In this document: positions 1 to 7,579 of the stretch, piece by piece | Position numbering within the stretch: the stretch's first letter is position 1 | Layout of the letters: every line of letters begins with the position of its first letter | NCBI GenBank assembly: GCA_012519495.1 | Contig: JAAYQA010000031.1 | Span: forward strand, 1 to 57,043 | Length of the DNA stretch: 57,043 nt | Direction of reading: 5' to 3' | From: Tissierellia bacterium | Lineage (GTDB): Bacteria; Bacillota; Clostridia; Tissierellales; Peptoniphilaceae | The notes under the pieces: model-generated | Databases searched by the model: none | What the model was told of the DNA's origin: nothing | The model's input: only the letters and a program-made list of their open reading frames with translations | Program-made: the position numbers and the translations under genes

Positions 1-11
1 TGTCCGGGCAC

Positions 12-80
12 GGCGGAAATTACAGCCGCGACAGTGGCGGGTGCATGCCACAAGAACGCGGCTGTGGAGCAATTTCCGCC
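12..80. other. Strong nested stem-loop in non-coding DNA
   Basis: GGCGGAAATT (12-21) pairs with AATTTCCGCC (71-80), AGCCGCG (24-30) with CGCGGCT (57-63), and GTGGC (34-38) with GCCAC (47-51). Together they form one long interrupted hairpin. A further weak pairing, CTCCG (105-109) with CGGAG (121-125), follows. No recognised RNA family fits. Frame 1 is open from base 1 to the TAG at 82-84, so this could also be the 3' end of a gene cut by the window edge. I see no other gene in 85-205. Confidence 0.5.
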
Positions 81-205
81 TTAGCCCACAAGCTCTGCCG
101 CTCGCTCCGAATGCCGGCTGCGGAGAAACCCTTTTTCTCCTTAAACAGTATTGCGAATACCTAGCTTTTAAGGTATACGCAAGCGATTTTGTTTATAGCC
201 TGAAA

Positions 206-233
206 CTACGAGGCCGTTGCCTCGTAGTTTTTT
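206..233 (+). terminator. Rho-independent terminator
   Basis: CTACGAGGC, a CGTT loop, GCCTCGTAG and a T-run. The T-run lies on the plus strand, so it would end a transcript entering from the left edge. On the minus strand the hairpin follows the leftward gene that ends at 236, but there it lacks a good T-run. Confidence 0.75.
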
Positions 234-235
234 AT

Positions 236-499
236 TTACTTCTTTTCATCGGTGTTTAGGGATAAGGGGTGGAAGTTGTCGGCGTAGAAACGGACGAGAC
301 CGCTGAGCATGGCGATGGTTGCGATGCGGATAAATTGGGGCAGCAGGTCGTTTTTGGTAAAAACGGCGAGCGATTCGCCGGTGTTTCCGCCGATGAGCAC
401 CGCAAGAAGAAACAGAAGGCCGACCAGTCCGCCGCCGATCAAGGCGATGGTGATCGCGATACTGAAAAGGATATTCGCAATGCGTGTAATGTCTTTCAT
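236..499 (-). CDS. Small two-helix membrane protein (87 aa), unknown
   Basis: Function not recognised. The protein has two hydrophobic segments, roughly residues 8-38 and 52-70, and a charged tail ending in DEKK. The start is the ATG at 497-499, preceded by GGAGG on the minus strand; a longer in-frame extension upstream is only the shadow of the neighbouring gene. It lies 10 nt downstream of a TRAP permease gene whose stop codon touches this ribosome site, so the two are probably co-translated. A normal TRAP small subunit (DctQ) has four helices and about 160 residues. This one is half that size and shows no clear resemblance, so a subunit role is only inferred from position. Confidence 0.7.
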   Translation of the reverse strand: MKDITRIANILFSIAITIALIGGGLVGLLFLLAVLIGGNTGESLAVFTKNDLLPQFIRIATIAMLSGLVRFYADNFHPLSLNTDEKK

Positions 500-509
500 G
501 GCAGGCCTC

Positions 510-1874
510 CTATAAAAACGGGACGGGGAATACGCGCAGCAGGATGAGTATGGCAAACAGAAGATGTCCCGCGACCCAGATGAGCGCGTACCGGCTCGTT
601 TCGCGCATGCCCGAACCGGAAATACCCATAGCGGCATACATGGCCAGCGCCAGGGGCGGTGTCATGCCTTCGAGTGCGCCGGTGATGGCAGGCAGTATGG
701 CGGCAGCCAAAAGCGGCGGCATGCCTACGGCAACCATGGAACCCACCAGTCCCGCGCCGAAGATGGCGATCTGGGAACTGCCCGGCAAAAACATGCCAAG
801 GAATGTCGTCAGTAGCGGGATAAAAATCGCGATCTGCCAGCCGGTTAACTGAAAACCGCTGATGTATTCGCCCAGGGCAGGCCCTACATTGGCATCGCCG
901 AAGAGTTCGGATATGGCATAGGCGAAATAGATCGTGGCCGCGACGGGTGTGATCTGTTGAGCACCTTCCTTAAACAGAGTAAACATTCCTTTCGGCGTAA
1001 AGCCGCCTGCGATGGACTTGCGGGAGATCCACAGGGTATACAAAGCCGCCACACCGGGCGTGAACTGAATGATGGAGGAGGAAAGCGCGCTTGCGCCCGC
1101 TTCTCCGATCCGCGCGGTGATCAGTGTGTCTTTGAACAGAAAGTCAAAGAGCAGCGGCAAAAAGATGATCAAGGGAACCAAAAGGGCCTTCCAGCCTTCT
1201 CGTGCGGTTTCTCCGATCTTCGGGATTTCTTCTTTGGGGACGGGTTCCACTTTGTCGATCCGGCACAATGCATACAGCATCAGCATGCGTTGCAGGATAA
1301 ACCAAAGCCCGATGCCCCATACAACCAGCCAGAAGGTGGAGAGGGCATATTCACCGGGAAACATCACATCCAGTATGCCAAAGGCCAAAAGGATGGTTCC
1401 GGAAGGCGGGATCATGGGACCCAGGGAACTGGCGCTCATCTCCACGGTCGCCGCAAAGGCGGGGGAGAAACCGGTCCGCATCATGGCGGGAATGGTGAAC
1501 ACGCCGGTCGCGGCGACATTGCCGGGGCCGGTCCCCGAGAGCGCGGCCATAAAGGTGCTGGAAAACAGCGCCACATAGCCTGCTCCGCCGCGAAAACGTC
1601 CCACCAGAGCCAGCATAAAGCGGATGATGGTATGTACCACATCGGTTTTGCCGAACACATATGCCAGGGCGAGAAAGGCGACGATCGCATAAAACAGCGT
1701 ATTGGTGGACGGCTTGAGCAGATAGTGCACAATATTGTGCGCCTGTCCCATAACGACAGCCAGTACGAGAAAACCGGTGAGCATTGCCTCGTAGATGGGG
1801 CGCTTGAACAGGACAAAGCTTAAAAGGATAATCCCTAAGAGCAGGAGCATCCAGACCAGTTCGGCGGGAAACAT
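510..1874 (-). CDS. TRAP transporter large permease subunit (DctM-like)
   Basis: A 454-residue, very hydrophobic protein with about 12 membrane segments. The stretch SGTGPGNVAATGVFTIPAMM followed by a GPMIPPSGT motif is typical of DctM/TAXI-type TRAP permeases, which use ion gradients to import organic acids or amino acids. Its ATG overlaps the stop of the upstream ligase gene (TGATG), so the two are translationally coupled. No solute-binding DctP/TAXI protein and no normal DctQ lies nearby, so either the partner is elsewhere or this carrier works without one. Substrate unknown. Confidence 0.8.
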   Translation of the reverse strand: MFPAELVWMLLLLGIILLSFVLFKRPIYEAMLTGFLVLAVVMGQAHNIVHYLLKPSTNTLFYAIVAFLALAYVFGKTDVVHTIIRFMLALVGRFRGGAGYVALFSSTFMAALSGTGPGNVAATGVFTIPAMMRTGFSPAFAATVEMSASSLGPMIPPSGTILLAFGILDVMFPGEYALSTFWLVVWGIGLWFILQRMLMLYALCRIDKVEPVPKEEIPKIGETAREGWKALLVPLIIFLPLLFDFLFKDTLITARIGEAGASALSSSIIQFTPGVAALYTLWISRKSIAGGFTPKGMFTLFKEGAQQITPVAATIYFAYAISELFGDANVGPALGEYISGFQLTGWQIAIFIPLLTTFLGMFLPGSSQIAIFGAGLVGSMVAVGMPPLLAAAILPAITGALEGMTPPLALAMYAAMGISGSGMRETSRYALIWVAGHLLFAILILLRVFPVPFL

Positions 1875-2857
1875 CAGGCGTACCGTCTCTCTTGGACCGC
1901 AAGTTCGACCAGATGCCGGATGAGACGGTCGTAATCATAGCCACCGACCTGTGCGACATTGGGGAAGTCGGAGTAATTCGGCTGCAGTCCGGGCAGGGTG
2001 TTCAGCTCCAGCACATGCGGCCGGCCGTTTGCATCCAGACGGAAGTCGATCCGCGCAAAGCCGCGGCAGCGCAGGGCCAAAAAGGCGCGGCGCGCCAGAT
2101 CCTGCAGTTCGCTCTGCAGGGCATCGTCCAGTTCGGCCGGACAGACCTGGGTAACGGTGTCATTGGCCTTGGCCTGTACCGTCAGAAAACGCGTAGAACC
2201 GGCTTTTTCGTCAAAGACATATTCTTTGATCGGGAGCACTTCCGGTTCCTGATTACCCAAAACGCCGATGGTAAACTCCCGGCCGGGGAGATATTCTTCC
2301 GCCAGGATCGCCCCTTTGTACGTCTGCATTTTATCGTGCACAACCCGGCGCAGGGTTTCTTTGTCTTCGACATAACTGGATTCATCGACCCCGACGCTGG
2401 ATCCTTCGTGTTCCGGCTTGACAATAACGGGAAAGACAAAATCGTCCCGGATCGGTTCTCCGGAATCCTGAAATACCTGGGAACGCGCCGTGGGGATTCC
2501 CGCCTCCCGCAGGATGATTTTGGTGACTTCTTTATGCAAACCCATAATATGTGTCGACAAGCCGGATCCGACCAGCGGTATGTTCAGCATTTCAAGCATG
2601 CCGACAAAGTTTGCCTGATGCCGTTTGTTCGTGATGCCGGCGCTCAGATTAAAGATCACATCGGGATTATCAACCGCCCGGATATCTTCCAGCAACGAGA
2701 CGGAGGCTTCCACTCTCGTTACGGTGTGTCCGGCTTTTTCAAGTGCTTCGGTTACACCAAGGACGGTCTCGCGCATTTGTTCCGCGCCGTGGGGATTCAC
2801 ATGGTGGCCGTCTTCGTCAAGATTCTCATACTTAGAATAAATTACAACGACGTGCAT
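1874..2857 (-). CDS. D-Ala-D-Ala ligase-like ATP-grasp ligase
   Basis: A 327-residue ATP-grasp enzyme. The lysine/Gly-rich loop KPEHEGSSVGV and the C-terminal metal-binding segment with RIDFRLD and ELNTLPGL match the D-alanine-D-alanine ligase superfamily. The start has a clear AAGGAGG about 8 nt upstream. Coupling to a TRAP permease instead of to cell-wall genes makes it less likely to be the housekeeping Ddl. It may ligate or modify a transported amino or hydroxy acid. The family call is firm, the substrate unknown. Confidence 0.82.
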   Translation of the reverse strand: MHVVVIYSKYENLDEDGHHVNPHGAEQMRETVLGVTEALEKAGHTVTRVEASVSLLEDIRAVDNPDVIFNLSAGITNKRHQANFVGMLEMLNIPLVGSGLSTHIMGLHKEVTKIILREAGIPTARSQVFQDSGEPIRDDFVFPVIVKPEHEGSSVGVDESSYVEDKETLRRVVHDKMQTYKGAILAEEYLPGREFTIGVLGNQEPEVLPIKEYVFDEKAGSTRFLTVQAKANDTVTQVCPAELDDALQSELQDLARRAFLALRCRGFARIDFRLDANGRPHVLELNTLPGLQPNYSDFPNVAQVGGYDYDRLIRHLVELAVQERRYA

Positions 2858-2892
2858 AGAATTCCTCCTTAGTCATTATTTAATTAATTCTT

Positions 2893-2901
2893 ATTATACC
2901 A
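2893..2901 (-). promoter_or_regulatory. Extended -10 promoter for the ligase/TRAP unit
   Basis: On the minus strand TGG-TATAAT lies about 35 nt upstream of the ligase start. There is no convincing -35 box, but the TGn extension is present. Confidence 0.5.
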
Positions 2902-3058
2902 CAAAATTATATACGAAATAGCACGACATATAGATGTAGTACAAAAGCGATGCAAAAGGGTAGCGCGATCGCTTACTGTATTTGATTCACTTCGGGGAAG
3001 GATTGTAAAACGATTGGGTATAAATAAAAATAACCAAATATCCGAAAGGAGACTGACA

Positions 3059-3763
3059 ATGCAAGAGTTTTTTGACCAAATACAAGATCCGAATATCATG
3101 CAGCAAATTACCAACAAGGCCAATGTATCCGAGGAAGAAGTGCGCCGGGTGGCCGCTTTGGGCATCCCTACGCTTTTGGAGGCGATGGACCGCAATGCCG
3201 AAGACGACCGGGGTGCGGAGAACCTCACCCGTGCGCTGAACGAGCACGCCAACGACAATCCTTATGAGCCGGTCGGATTCCTGGACCGATTCCTGGGTGG
3301 CGGTGGAGAAGGCGAGCGCATGGTGGACCATATCTTTACCGGAAACGGCCGGCAGGTAGAAAACAGCATGGCTTCCCGCACGGGCATTCAGCCCGATACG
3401 GTCAAGCGGATCCTGAGCGTACTGGCACCGCTTGTACTGGCGCATATGGCAAGCAAATGGTCCAAGAATCAGCGCGCGCAGCAGGACGTGCCGCAGCAAC
3501 AGCCCTATCCGTCCGACCCGAATCGTGGACAAAATCAAATCCCCGGCGGACCGCGTATCGAAATGCCGGATTTGCGTACGCAGCCGCACCGAGAAAGCGT
3601 ACGCGACTTCACGAAACAAACGCGCAGACAGGTAGAAGATCGCACCGGCGGTTCGATCTTTGACATGGCCAAGGACATTTTGGTCGGAAATGACGCTACC
3701 GAAAAAGACAATGGCGGCGGCCTGCTGGAAGATCTGCTGGGCGGTTTGTTCGGAAAAAGATAA
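3059..3763 (+). CDS. DUF937 family protein
   Basis: A 234-residue soluble protein. The stretch with LLEAMDRNAEDDRGAENL, a Gly-rich loop, VENSMASRTG and VLAPLVLAHM matches the helical DUF937 (YidB-like) pattern, whose role is unknown. The C-terminal third is a Pro/Gln/Arg-rich linker and ends in a Gly/Leu tail (GGGLLEDLLGGLFGKR). The start was set at 3059 because AAAGGAG lies 8 nt upstream; an in-frame codon at 3014 has no ribosome site. Monocistronic. Confidence 0.8.
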   Translation: MQEFFDQIQDPNIMQQITNKANVSEEEVRRVAALGIPTLLEAMDRNAEDDRGAENLTRALNEHANDNPYEPVGFLDRFLGGGGEGERMVDHIFTGNGRQVENSMASRTGIQPDTVKRILSVLAPLVLAHMASKWSKNQRAQQDVPQQQPYPSDPNRGQNQIPGGPRIEMPDLRTQPHRESVRDFTKQTRRQVEDRTGGSIFDMAKDILVGNDATEKDNGGGLLEDLLGGLFGKR

Positions 3764-3783
3764 AAGCAAAAAAGAGCATAGTA

Positions 3784-3812
3784 AACGGGCGGATGATACC
3801 GCCCGTTTTGTG
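3784..3812. terminator. Terminator between convergent genes
   Basis: AACGGGCGG, ATGATA loop, CCGCCCGTT then TT. It sits between the DUF937 gene and a leftward gene and could serve both, although the T-runs are short. Confidence 0.65.
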
Positions 3813-3814
3813 CA

Positions 3815-4066
3815 CTAAATCAGCTTGGTCAGGCCGATGGCCAGGATGACAAATCCGAGGGCGGACATGCCCATGGCGACGATCAGCCCGGAAGAAGATA
3901 AGGACACGACGCGTTTTGCGTGTGTTTCGTCTTTCTTTTTCATTTCTTTTCCTACGGTGGTAACCAGTCCGCCGATCCCCAACAGCAAGAGGATGGCGCC
4001 CATTGCTATATAAGGGAAGGGGGATTCGCCTAAAAAGTTGGTAAGGGAACGTACTTGGCTTTCCAT
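3815..4066 (-). CDS. Small membrane protein (83 aa), unknown
   Basis: Two predicted membrane helices (about residues 16-36 and 55-80) joined by a Lys-rich, positively charged loop (KEMKKKDETHAKR). Not recognised. The start at 4066 was chosen because AAAGGAGG lies 8 nt upstream. Divergent from the L,D-transpeptidase gene, so the two promoters share about 150 bp. Possibly an envelope accessory protein, but nothing in the sequence proves it. Confidence 0.65.
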   Translation of the reverse strand: MESQVRSLTNFLGESPFPYIAMGAILLLLGIGGLVTTVGKEMKKKDETHAKRVVSLSSSGLIVAMGMSALGFVILAIGLTKLI

Positions 4067-4094
4067 TGGCGCGCCTCCTTTGTTTTGCATTATG

Positions 4095-4122
4095 ACTATA
4101 TATACCCAAGCGAAACTTACAA
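4095..4122 (-). promoter_or_regulatory. Putative promoter for the 83-aa membrane protein
   Basis: Minus strand TTGTAA (4117-4122), a 16-nt spacer, TATAGT (4095-4100), about 30 nt upstream of the start codon. Confidence 0.4.
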
Positions 4123-4164
4123 GTTTCTTACGCGTGCAGATTATGTGTACGGAAGTGCCAATTG

Positions 4165-4173
4165 TGGTATACT
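4165..4173 (+). promoter_or_regulatory. Extended -10 for the L,D-transpeptidase gene
   Basis: TGG-TATACT lies about 50 nt before the start codon. No good -35 box. Confidence 0.4.
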
Positions 4174-4222
4174 TTAATGTATCCCTTGAAATAGAGTATT
4201 TATAGACAGGAAGGATGAAATC

Positions 4223-5575
4223 TTGAAAAAATTCGGATTGGGCTTGTTGGCGGTCCTTCTGATCGCCTATGTGGGCGGTATTTTCTACTTTACGCAAACG
4301 ACCTTTCCCAACACGACGATAAACGGAGAGGATCGCAGCTTCCGTAATCTCGGAAATTTATTTGAATACAGCGGAGAATACGAACCGATTACCGTCATCG
4401 GGAAAGAAGACCGCACACTGACCCTGCAACCAAATGATATTGAACTGCAAAAGAGAGTGAAAGAAGCGCCGGAGATTCATCAAAATACGGTGGCGTGGCC
4501 GCTCGCTTTTTTTGAAAATCATACGTACGAAGTGGAATATGAGTCTTTGTACAATCACGAGAAAATGAGTGCCTTGCTGGCGGAATCCGACCATATGCGC
4601 TTCCAGGAAGAACCGGTCGATGCAAAAATCGGGCAGGATGAAAACGGGCGCTTTACGATCGAACCGGAAAAAGAAGGCACCGCGATCGAACAGGAGACGC
4701 TGGAAGAAATCATTGTGGAAGGCATTTCTGCGGGAGAAACGGAAATCCGCATTCCGGACGAAGCCTATAAAGCGCCGGCGGTACGGGCTGATGATGCAAA
4801 GCTCGTAGCGGAAGTCAATTCGTACAACGAGCTGTTTGATACAAAGATTGTGTATGACTTTGAGGATCGCGAGTACGAATTCTCCGGACAGACGCTGGTC
4901 GATCTGTATGACAATACGCCAGACGGACCGCAGATCAGCCGGGAGCGCGCCCGCGCCCTCATTGCACAGATGGCCCGTGAAACCGACACATTCCAGGAAG
5001 ACCGGGAGTTTACCACAACCCACGGCACCACGATCACCATCCCCGGCGCAGAAAGCATTTATGGCTGGCTGATGGATGTGGATGCCACTACCGACGAATT
5101 TGTCGAATGGGTGGAGCAGCGGCATTCGGAAGTAACCACGCCGTTTTATCAGCAAAAGGCGATGCATCGCGGCACGGACGAGATCGGCAACACCTATGTG
5201 GAAATAGACATTGCCAATCAGTGGATGTATATCTATCTGAACGGTGAAATTATCGACCAGGGGCCGACGGTAACCGGCCAGCCGAATCTGGGCACGCCGA
5301 CACCTGTGGCGGTCAACTATATCCGCAACAAGGAGACGGACAGGTATCTGGAAGGCAATGAACCGGACTCCGGTGCGGAATACAGCTCGCTGGTGGACTT
5401 TTGGTTCCCGATCAACTGGTCGGATGTCGGTATACACAATTCGACCTGGCGGACGGAGTTCGGCGGCGATATTTATCAATGGCTCGGCAGCTACGGCTGT
5501 ATCAATGTGACCGACCATCTGGCCGAAACGATTATGAATCATATCCCGATCGGCACACCGGTTATCACGTATTAA
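4223..5575 (+). CDS. L,D-transpeptidase, membrane anchored
   Basis: A 450-residue protein with an N-terminal uncleaved-type signal/membrane helix (residues 4-24). A long extracellular region resembling the peptidoglycan-binding domain seen before many Gram-positive L,D-transpeptidases follows, then a C-terminal YkuD catalytic domain from about residue 325. The catalytic signature is present: H405 and SYGCIN with nucleophile C426. It should form 3-3 cross-links or attach proteins in the wall. The start is a TTG at 4223: the ATG nine bases earlier is out of frame and meets a stop after two codons, while AGGAAGG is well placed for the TTG. Monocistronic. Confidence 0.9.
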   Translation: MKKFGLGLLAVLLIAYVGGIFYFTQTTFPNTTINGEDRSFRNLGNLFEYSGEYEPITVIGKEDRTLTLQPNDIELQKRVKEAPEIHQNTVAWPLAFFENHTYEVEYESLYNHEKMSALLAESDHMRFQEEPVDAKIGQDENGRFTIEPEKEGTAIEQETLEEIIVEGISAGETEIRIPDEAYKAPAVRADDAKLVAEVNSYNELFDTKIVYDFEDREYEFSGQTLVDLYDNTPDGPQISRERARALIAQMARETDTFQEDREFTTTHGTTITIPGAESIYGWLMDVDATTDEFVEWVEQRHSEVTTPFYQQKAMHRGTDEIGNTYVEIDIANQWMYIYLNGEIIDQGPTVTGQPNLGTPTPVAVNYIRNKETDRYLEGNEPDSGAEYSSLVDFWFPINWSDVGIHNSTWRTEFGGDIYQWLGSYGCINVTDHLAETIMNHIPIGTPVITY

Positions 5576-5584
5576 GAAAAAAAG

Positions 5585-5613
5585 AAGGACATCCGCGCAC
5601 GGATGTCCTTTTT
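5585..5613. terminator. Bidirectional terminator
   Basis: AAGGACATCCG, CGCA loop, CGGATGTCCTT followed by T's on the plus strand; the minus strand also reads into a T-rich run. It lies between convergent genes for the transpeptidase and uppP. Confidence 0.85.
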
Positions 5614-5619
5614 ATGCTT

Positions 5620-6492
5620 TTATACAACCAGAAACAACAGCACCAGGGCAGCAAGCACGATGCGGTATACGCCGAAGGGGCGGAAGTCGTGTTTTTTTAT
5701 AAAGCCCATAAAAGCGCGGATAACGAGCATGGCGACAAGAAACGAGACGATGGCGCCGGTGAGCACTATGCCCCATTGCGTGGCGGTAAAGCGGAGCCCG
5801 TTTTTCAGGATCTTGAGCAGGGTCGCGCCCAGCATGGTGGGGATGGCCAGAAAAAACGAGAATTCCGCCGCCGCAGTACGCGAAGAGCCGATCAGCATAG
5901 CGCCGATAATGGTGGCGGCTGAGCGGGACGTACCGGGCACCATAGCCAGGCATTGGAAGAATCCGATGATCAGTGCGGTTTTCCAGCTGAAGGCATGCAC
6001 GGAATCCAGTTTGGCGGGTTTGTTTTTGTATACGGTTTCAATAATGAGTATAACAAGACCCCAGAAAAACAGCATGGCGGCAACTACCGACGGCCGAAAG
6101 AGATAGGCGTCGATGATATCGTCAAACAAAAACCCGAGCACAACAGCCGGCAACACACCGATGATGACAAGCTTCCACAATTGCATGGTTTCCGGGATCC
6201 GGTATTTTACCGCGTAATACAGTTTCGACTGCAGATTCATACCGGAAAAATTGGCCGGCAGCGCAGGATTATGTTCGCGGGAAAAAGCAAACGGGTTCAG
6301 CTTATGGAAATACAGCACCACAACAGAAAAAATGGCGCCCAGCTGGATCATGACATTAAATGCGTTGGCAAAAGCGGCCGGTTCGAGGCGCACAAATTCA
6401 TTCACAAGAATCAGGTGGCCTGTACTGGAAACGGGTAAAAATTCCGTAATTCCTTCCACAATGCCTAAAAGAATTGCTTTGATAAACTCCAT
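5620..6492 (-). CDS. uppP: Undecaprenyl-diphosphatase UppP (BacA)
   Basis: A 290-residue polytopic membrane protein. It carries both hallmark motifs: EGITEFLPVSSTGH near the N-terminus (from residue 13) and PGTSRSAATI in the second half. It removes one phosphate from undecaprenyl diphosphate to recycle the lipid carrier of wall synthesis and gives bacitracin tolerance. GGAGGG precedes the ATG. Slightly longer than the usual 265-275 residues, with the extra length in the loop around residues 60-95. Single gene, divergent from the GntR gene. Confidence 0.95.
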   Translation of the reverse strand: MEFIKAILLGIVEGITEFLPVSSTGHLILVNEFVRLEPAAFANAFNVMIQLGAIFSVVVLYFHKLNPFAFSREHNPALPANFSGMNLQSKLYYAVKYRIPETMQLWKLVIIGVLPAVVLGFLFDDIIDAYLFRPSVVAAMLFFWGLVILIIETVYKNKPAKLDSVHAFSWKTALIIGFFQCLAMVPGTSRSAATIIGAMLIGSSRTAAAEFSFFLAIPTMLGATLLKILKNGLRFTATQWGIVLTGAIVSFLVAMLVIRAFMGFIKKHDFRPFGVYRIVLAALVLLFLVV

Positions 6493-6513
6493 AACTCCCT
6501 CCGATCACCGTTC

Positions 6514-6522
6514 ATTATAACA
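6514..6522 (-). promoter_or_regulatory. Extended -10 promoter of uppP
   Basis: Minus strand TGT-TATAAT, about 20-30 nt upstream of the uppP start. The -35 is not clear. Confidence 0.45.
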
Positions 6523-6561
6523 CGATCAAATGGATCGTAGCGTTTAGTTCGGTTTATAATT

Positions 6562-6570
6562 TGGTATAAT
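6562..6570 (+). promoter_or_regulatory. Extended -10 promoter of the GntR gene
   Basis: TGG-TATAAT about 40 nt before the ATG at 6610. A second TATAAT-like run (TTTATAATT) sits just upstream. Confidence 0.5.
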
Positions 6571-6609
6571 AGTTGGGAAGATAATTTTTTTAACAGAGGA
6601 GATAATAAT

Positions 6610-7245
6610 ATGACGACAGTGATCCGGTCCGGTTTTCGTAAGCAGGCCTACGATCTGTTGCGTGAGCGGATACTGAATCAGGAATACGCCTTTGGAGAGC
6701 GTCTGAATATCGACATCCTTTCCCGGGAGCTTTCGATCAGCAATAATCCCATCCGGGAAGCACTAACCATGTTGGAAAAAGATGGTCTCATCACCATGAC
6801 ACCGAATGTGGGGTCTAAAGTAATTGAATTTACCACACAGTCCTTCCACGAACTGACACAAACCATTATGCTGTTTATCGCCGGCGCCTATGAACTCTGC
6901 CGTGAGGATGACAAACTGGATCAGATGGTAGTGCGGATGGAGGAGGCACTGGAAGCGCAAAAAAAAGCGGAAAACGGAACCGATCTGGAATTTGCTCGGG
7001 CCGCTCTGCGTTTTGATGAAATTACCGTTAAGGTTACAGAAAACGACCGATTAATCCGGCTCTTTGACAGCCAGATGGATGTGTTTCAGCTGGCGCTTCT
7101 CTACGATTATCAAAACAGGGAAATGAACCGGGCCGGCAATATTGCCGAACACGAAAGCATACTTAATGCAATCAAGCAAAGAGATCACAAACAGGTGCGC
7201 AGGCTCTTACGCAAGCACTACGTCCGCGAGATCGCCGAATCATAA
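6610..7245 (+). CDS. GntR-family regulator, FCD/FadR subfamily
   Basis: A 211-residue protein. Residues about 10-75 are the winged helix-turn-helix of GntR proteins (LRERILNQEYAFGERLN, ELSISNNPIREALTMLEKDG). Residues about 85-205 are an all-helical FCD-type effector domain with EHESILNAIKQRD near the end. Such proteins sense carboxylic or amino acids. The position directly before the iorA operon, together with a perfect palindrome on that operon's promoter, suggests it controls 2-oxoacid fermentation genes. The RBS AGAGGAG is good. Confidence 0.9.
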   Translation: MTTVIRSGFRKQAYDLLRERILNQEYAFGERLNIDILSRELSISNNPIREALTMLEKDGLITMTPNVGSKVIEFTTQSFHELTQTIMLFIAGAYELCREDDKLDQMVVRMEEALEAQKKAENGTDLEFARAALRFDEITVKVTENDRLIRLFDSQMDVFQLALLYDYQNREMNRAGNIAEHESILNAIKQRDHKQVRRLLRKHYVREIAES

Positions 7246-7313
7246 AACCGGTAGAGGGCGACACAGCGTGTTGAAAAACCGGTATGCACTTATGAAGAGA
7301 AAGAGAACCGGAG

Positions 7314-7348
7314 ATGTATTTGGCGAATGAGCGTGCCGCCAAATGCAT
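7314..7348. repeat. Inverted repeat downstream of the GntR gene
   Basis: ATGTATTTGGCG, an 11-nt loop, CGCCAAATGCAT, with one mismatch that is G-U in RNA. It lies between the GntR stop and the terminator at 7387. It may strengthen termination or be an RNA element. Confidence 0.5.
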
Positions 7349-7386
7349 TCCCGGCCCGACGGAACGGACGCTTGAACTTCTTTTTT

Positions 7387-7410
7387 ACCGCCGCAGGGCG
7401 GTTTTTTTTG
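7387..7410 (+). terminator. Terminator of the GntR gene
   Basis: ACCGCC, GCAG loop, GGCGGT and a long T-run. It separates the regulator from the iorA promoter in the 334-bp gap. Confidence 0.8.
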
Positions 7411-7446
7411 TGTGCAAAATACTTTGTGTTTAACCGGGAAAACGGA

Positions 7447-7475
7447 TTGACAGATTGGAAATAGCCCAGTATAAT
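7447..7475 (+). promoter_or_regulatory. Consensus sigma-A promoter of the iorA operon
   Basis: A perfect TTGACA (7447-7452), a 17-nt spacer and a perfect TATAAT (7470-7475). An untranslated leader of about 100 nt precedes iorA. Such a strong promoter is normally held under repression, which fits the adjacent palindrome. Confidence 0.88.
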
Positions 7476-7478
7476 AAA

Positions 7479-7490
7479 ATCATGCATGAT
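7479..7490. promoter_or_regulatory. Putative GntR operator
   Basis: ATCATGCATGAT is a perfect 12-bp palindrome placed at the expected transcription start, 3 bp after the -10. An overlapping wider inverted repeat, GATGCAC (7488-7494) and GTGCATC (7513-7519), follows. Position and symmetry suit a dimeric repressor; assignment to the adjacent GntR protein is inference. Confidence 0.55.
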
Positions 7491-7579
7491 GCACGAAGAT
7501 GAGAAAAGTTTTGTGCATCCCGATAACGATTTCAGAACGACTAAACAAAGAAACAAACATAAGAAAGGCAGGTTTCTAC

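Noticed and set aside
1..80. Cobalamin riboswitch on the minus strand, because the reverse complement contains CCCGCCACTGT
   Set aside because: That string lies in the apex of a long hairpin, and the conserved upstream GGTGnAAnTCC part and the downstream B12-box are not present in the right order.
41..259. 72-residue open frame on the plus strand
   Set aside because: It runs through the stem-loop and terminator, has no ribosome site and overlaps the end of a well-supported minus-strand gene.
957..1823. Long plus-strand frame of 288 codons opposite the TRAP permease
   Set aside because: Low-complexity His/Gly/Gln-rich translation with no ribosome site; a shadow of the membrane-protein gene.
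1892..2872. 326-codon plus-strand frame opposite the ligase gene
   Set aside because: The minus-strand frame has clear ATP-grasp motifs and a ribosome site; this is an antisense shadow.
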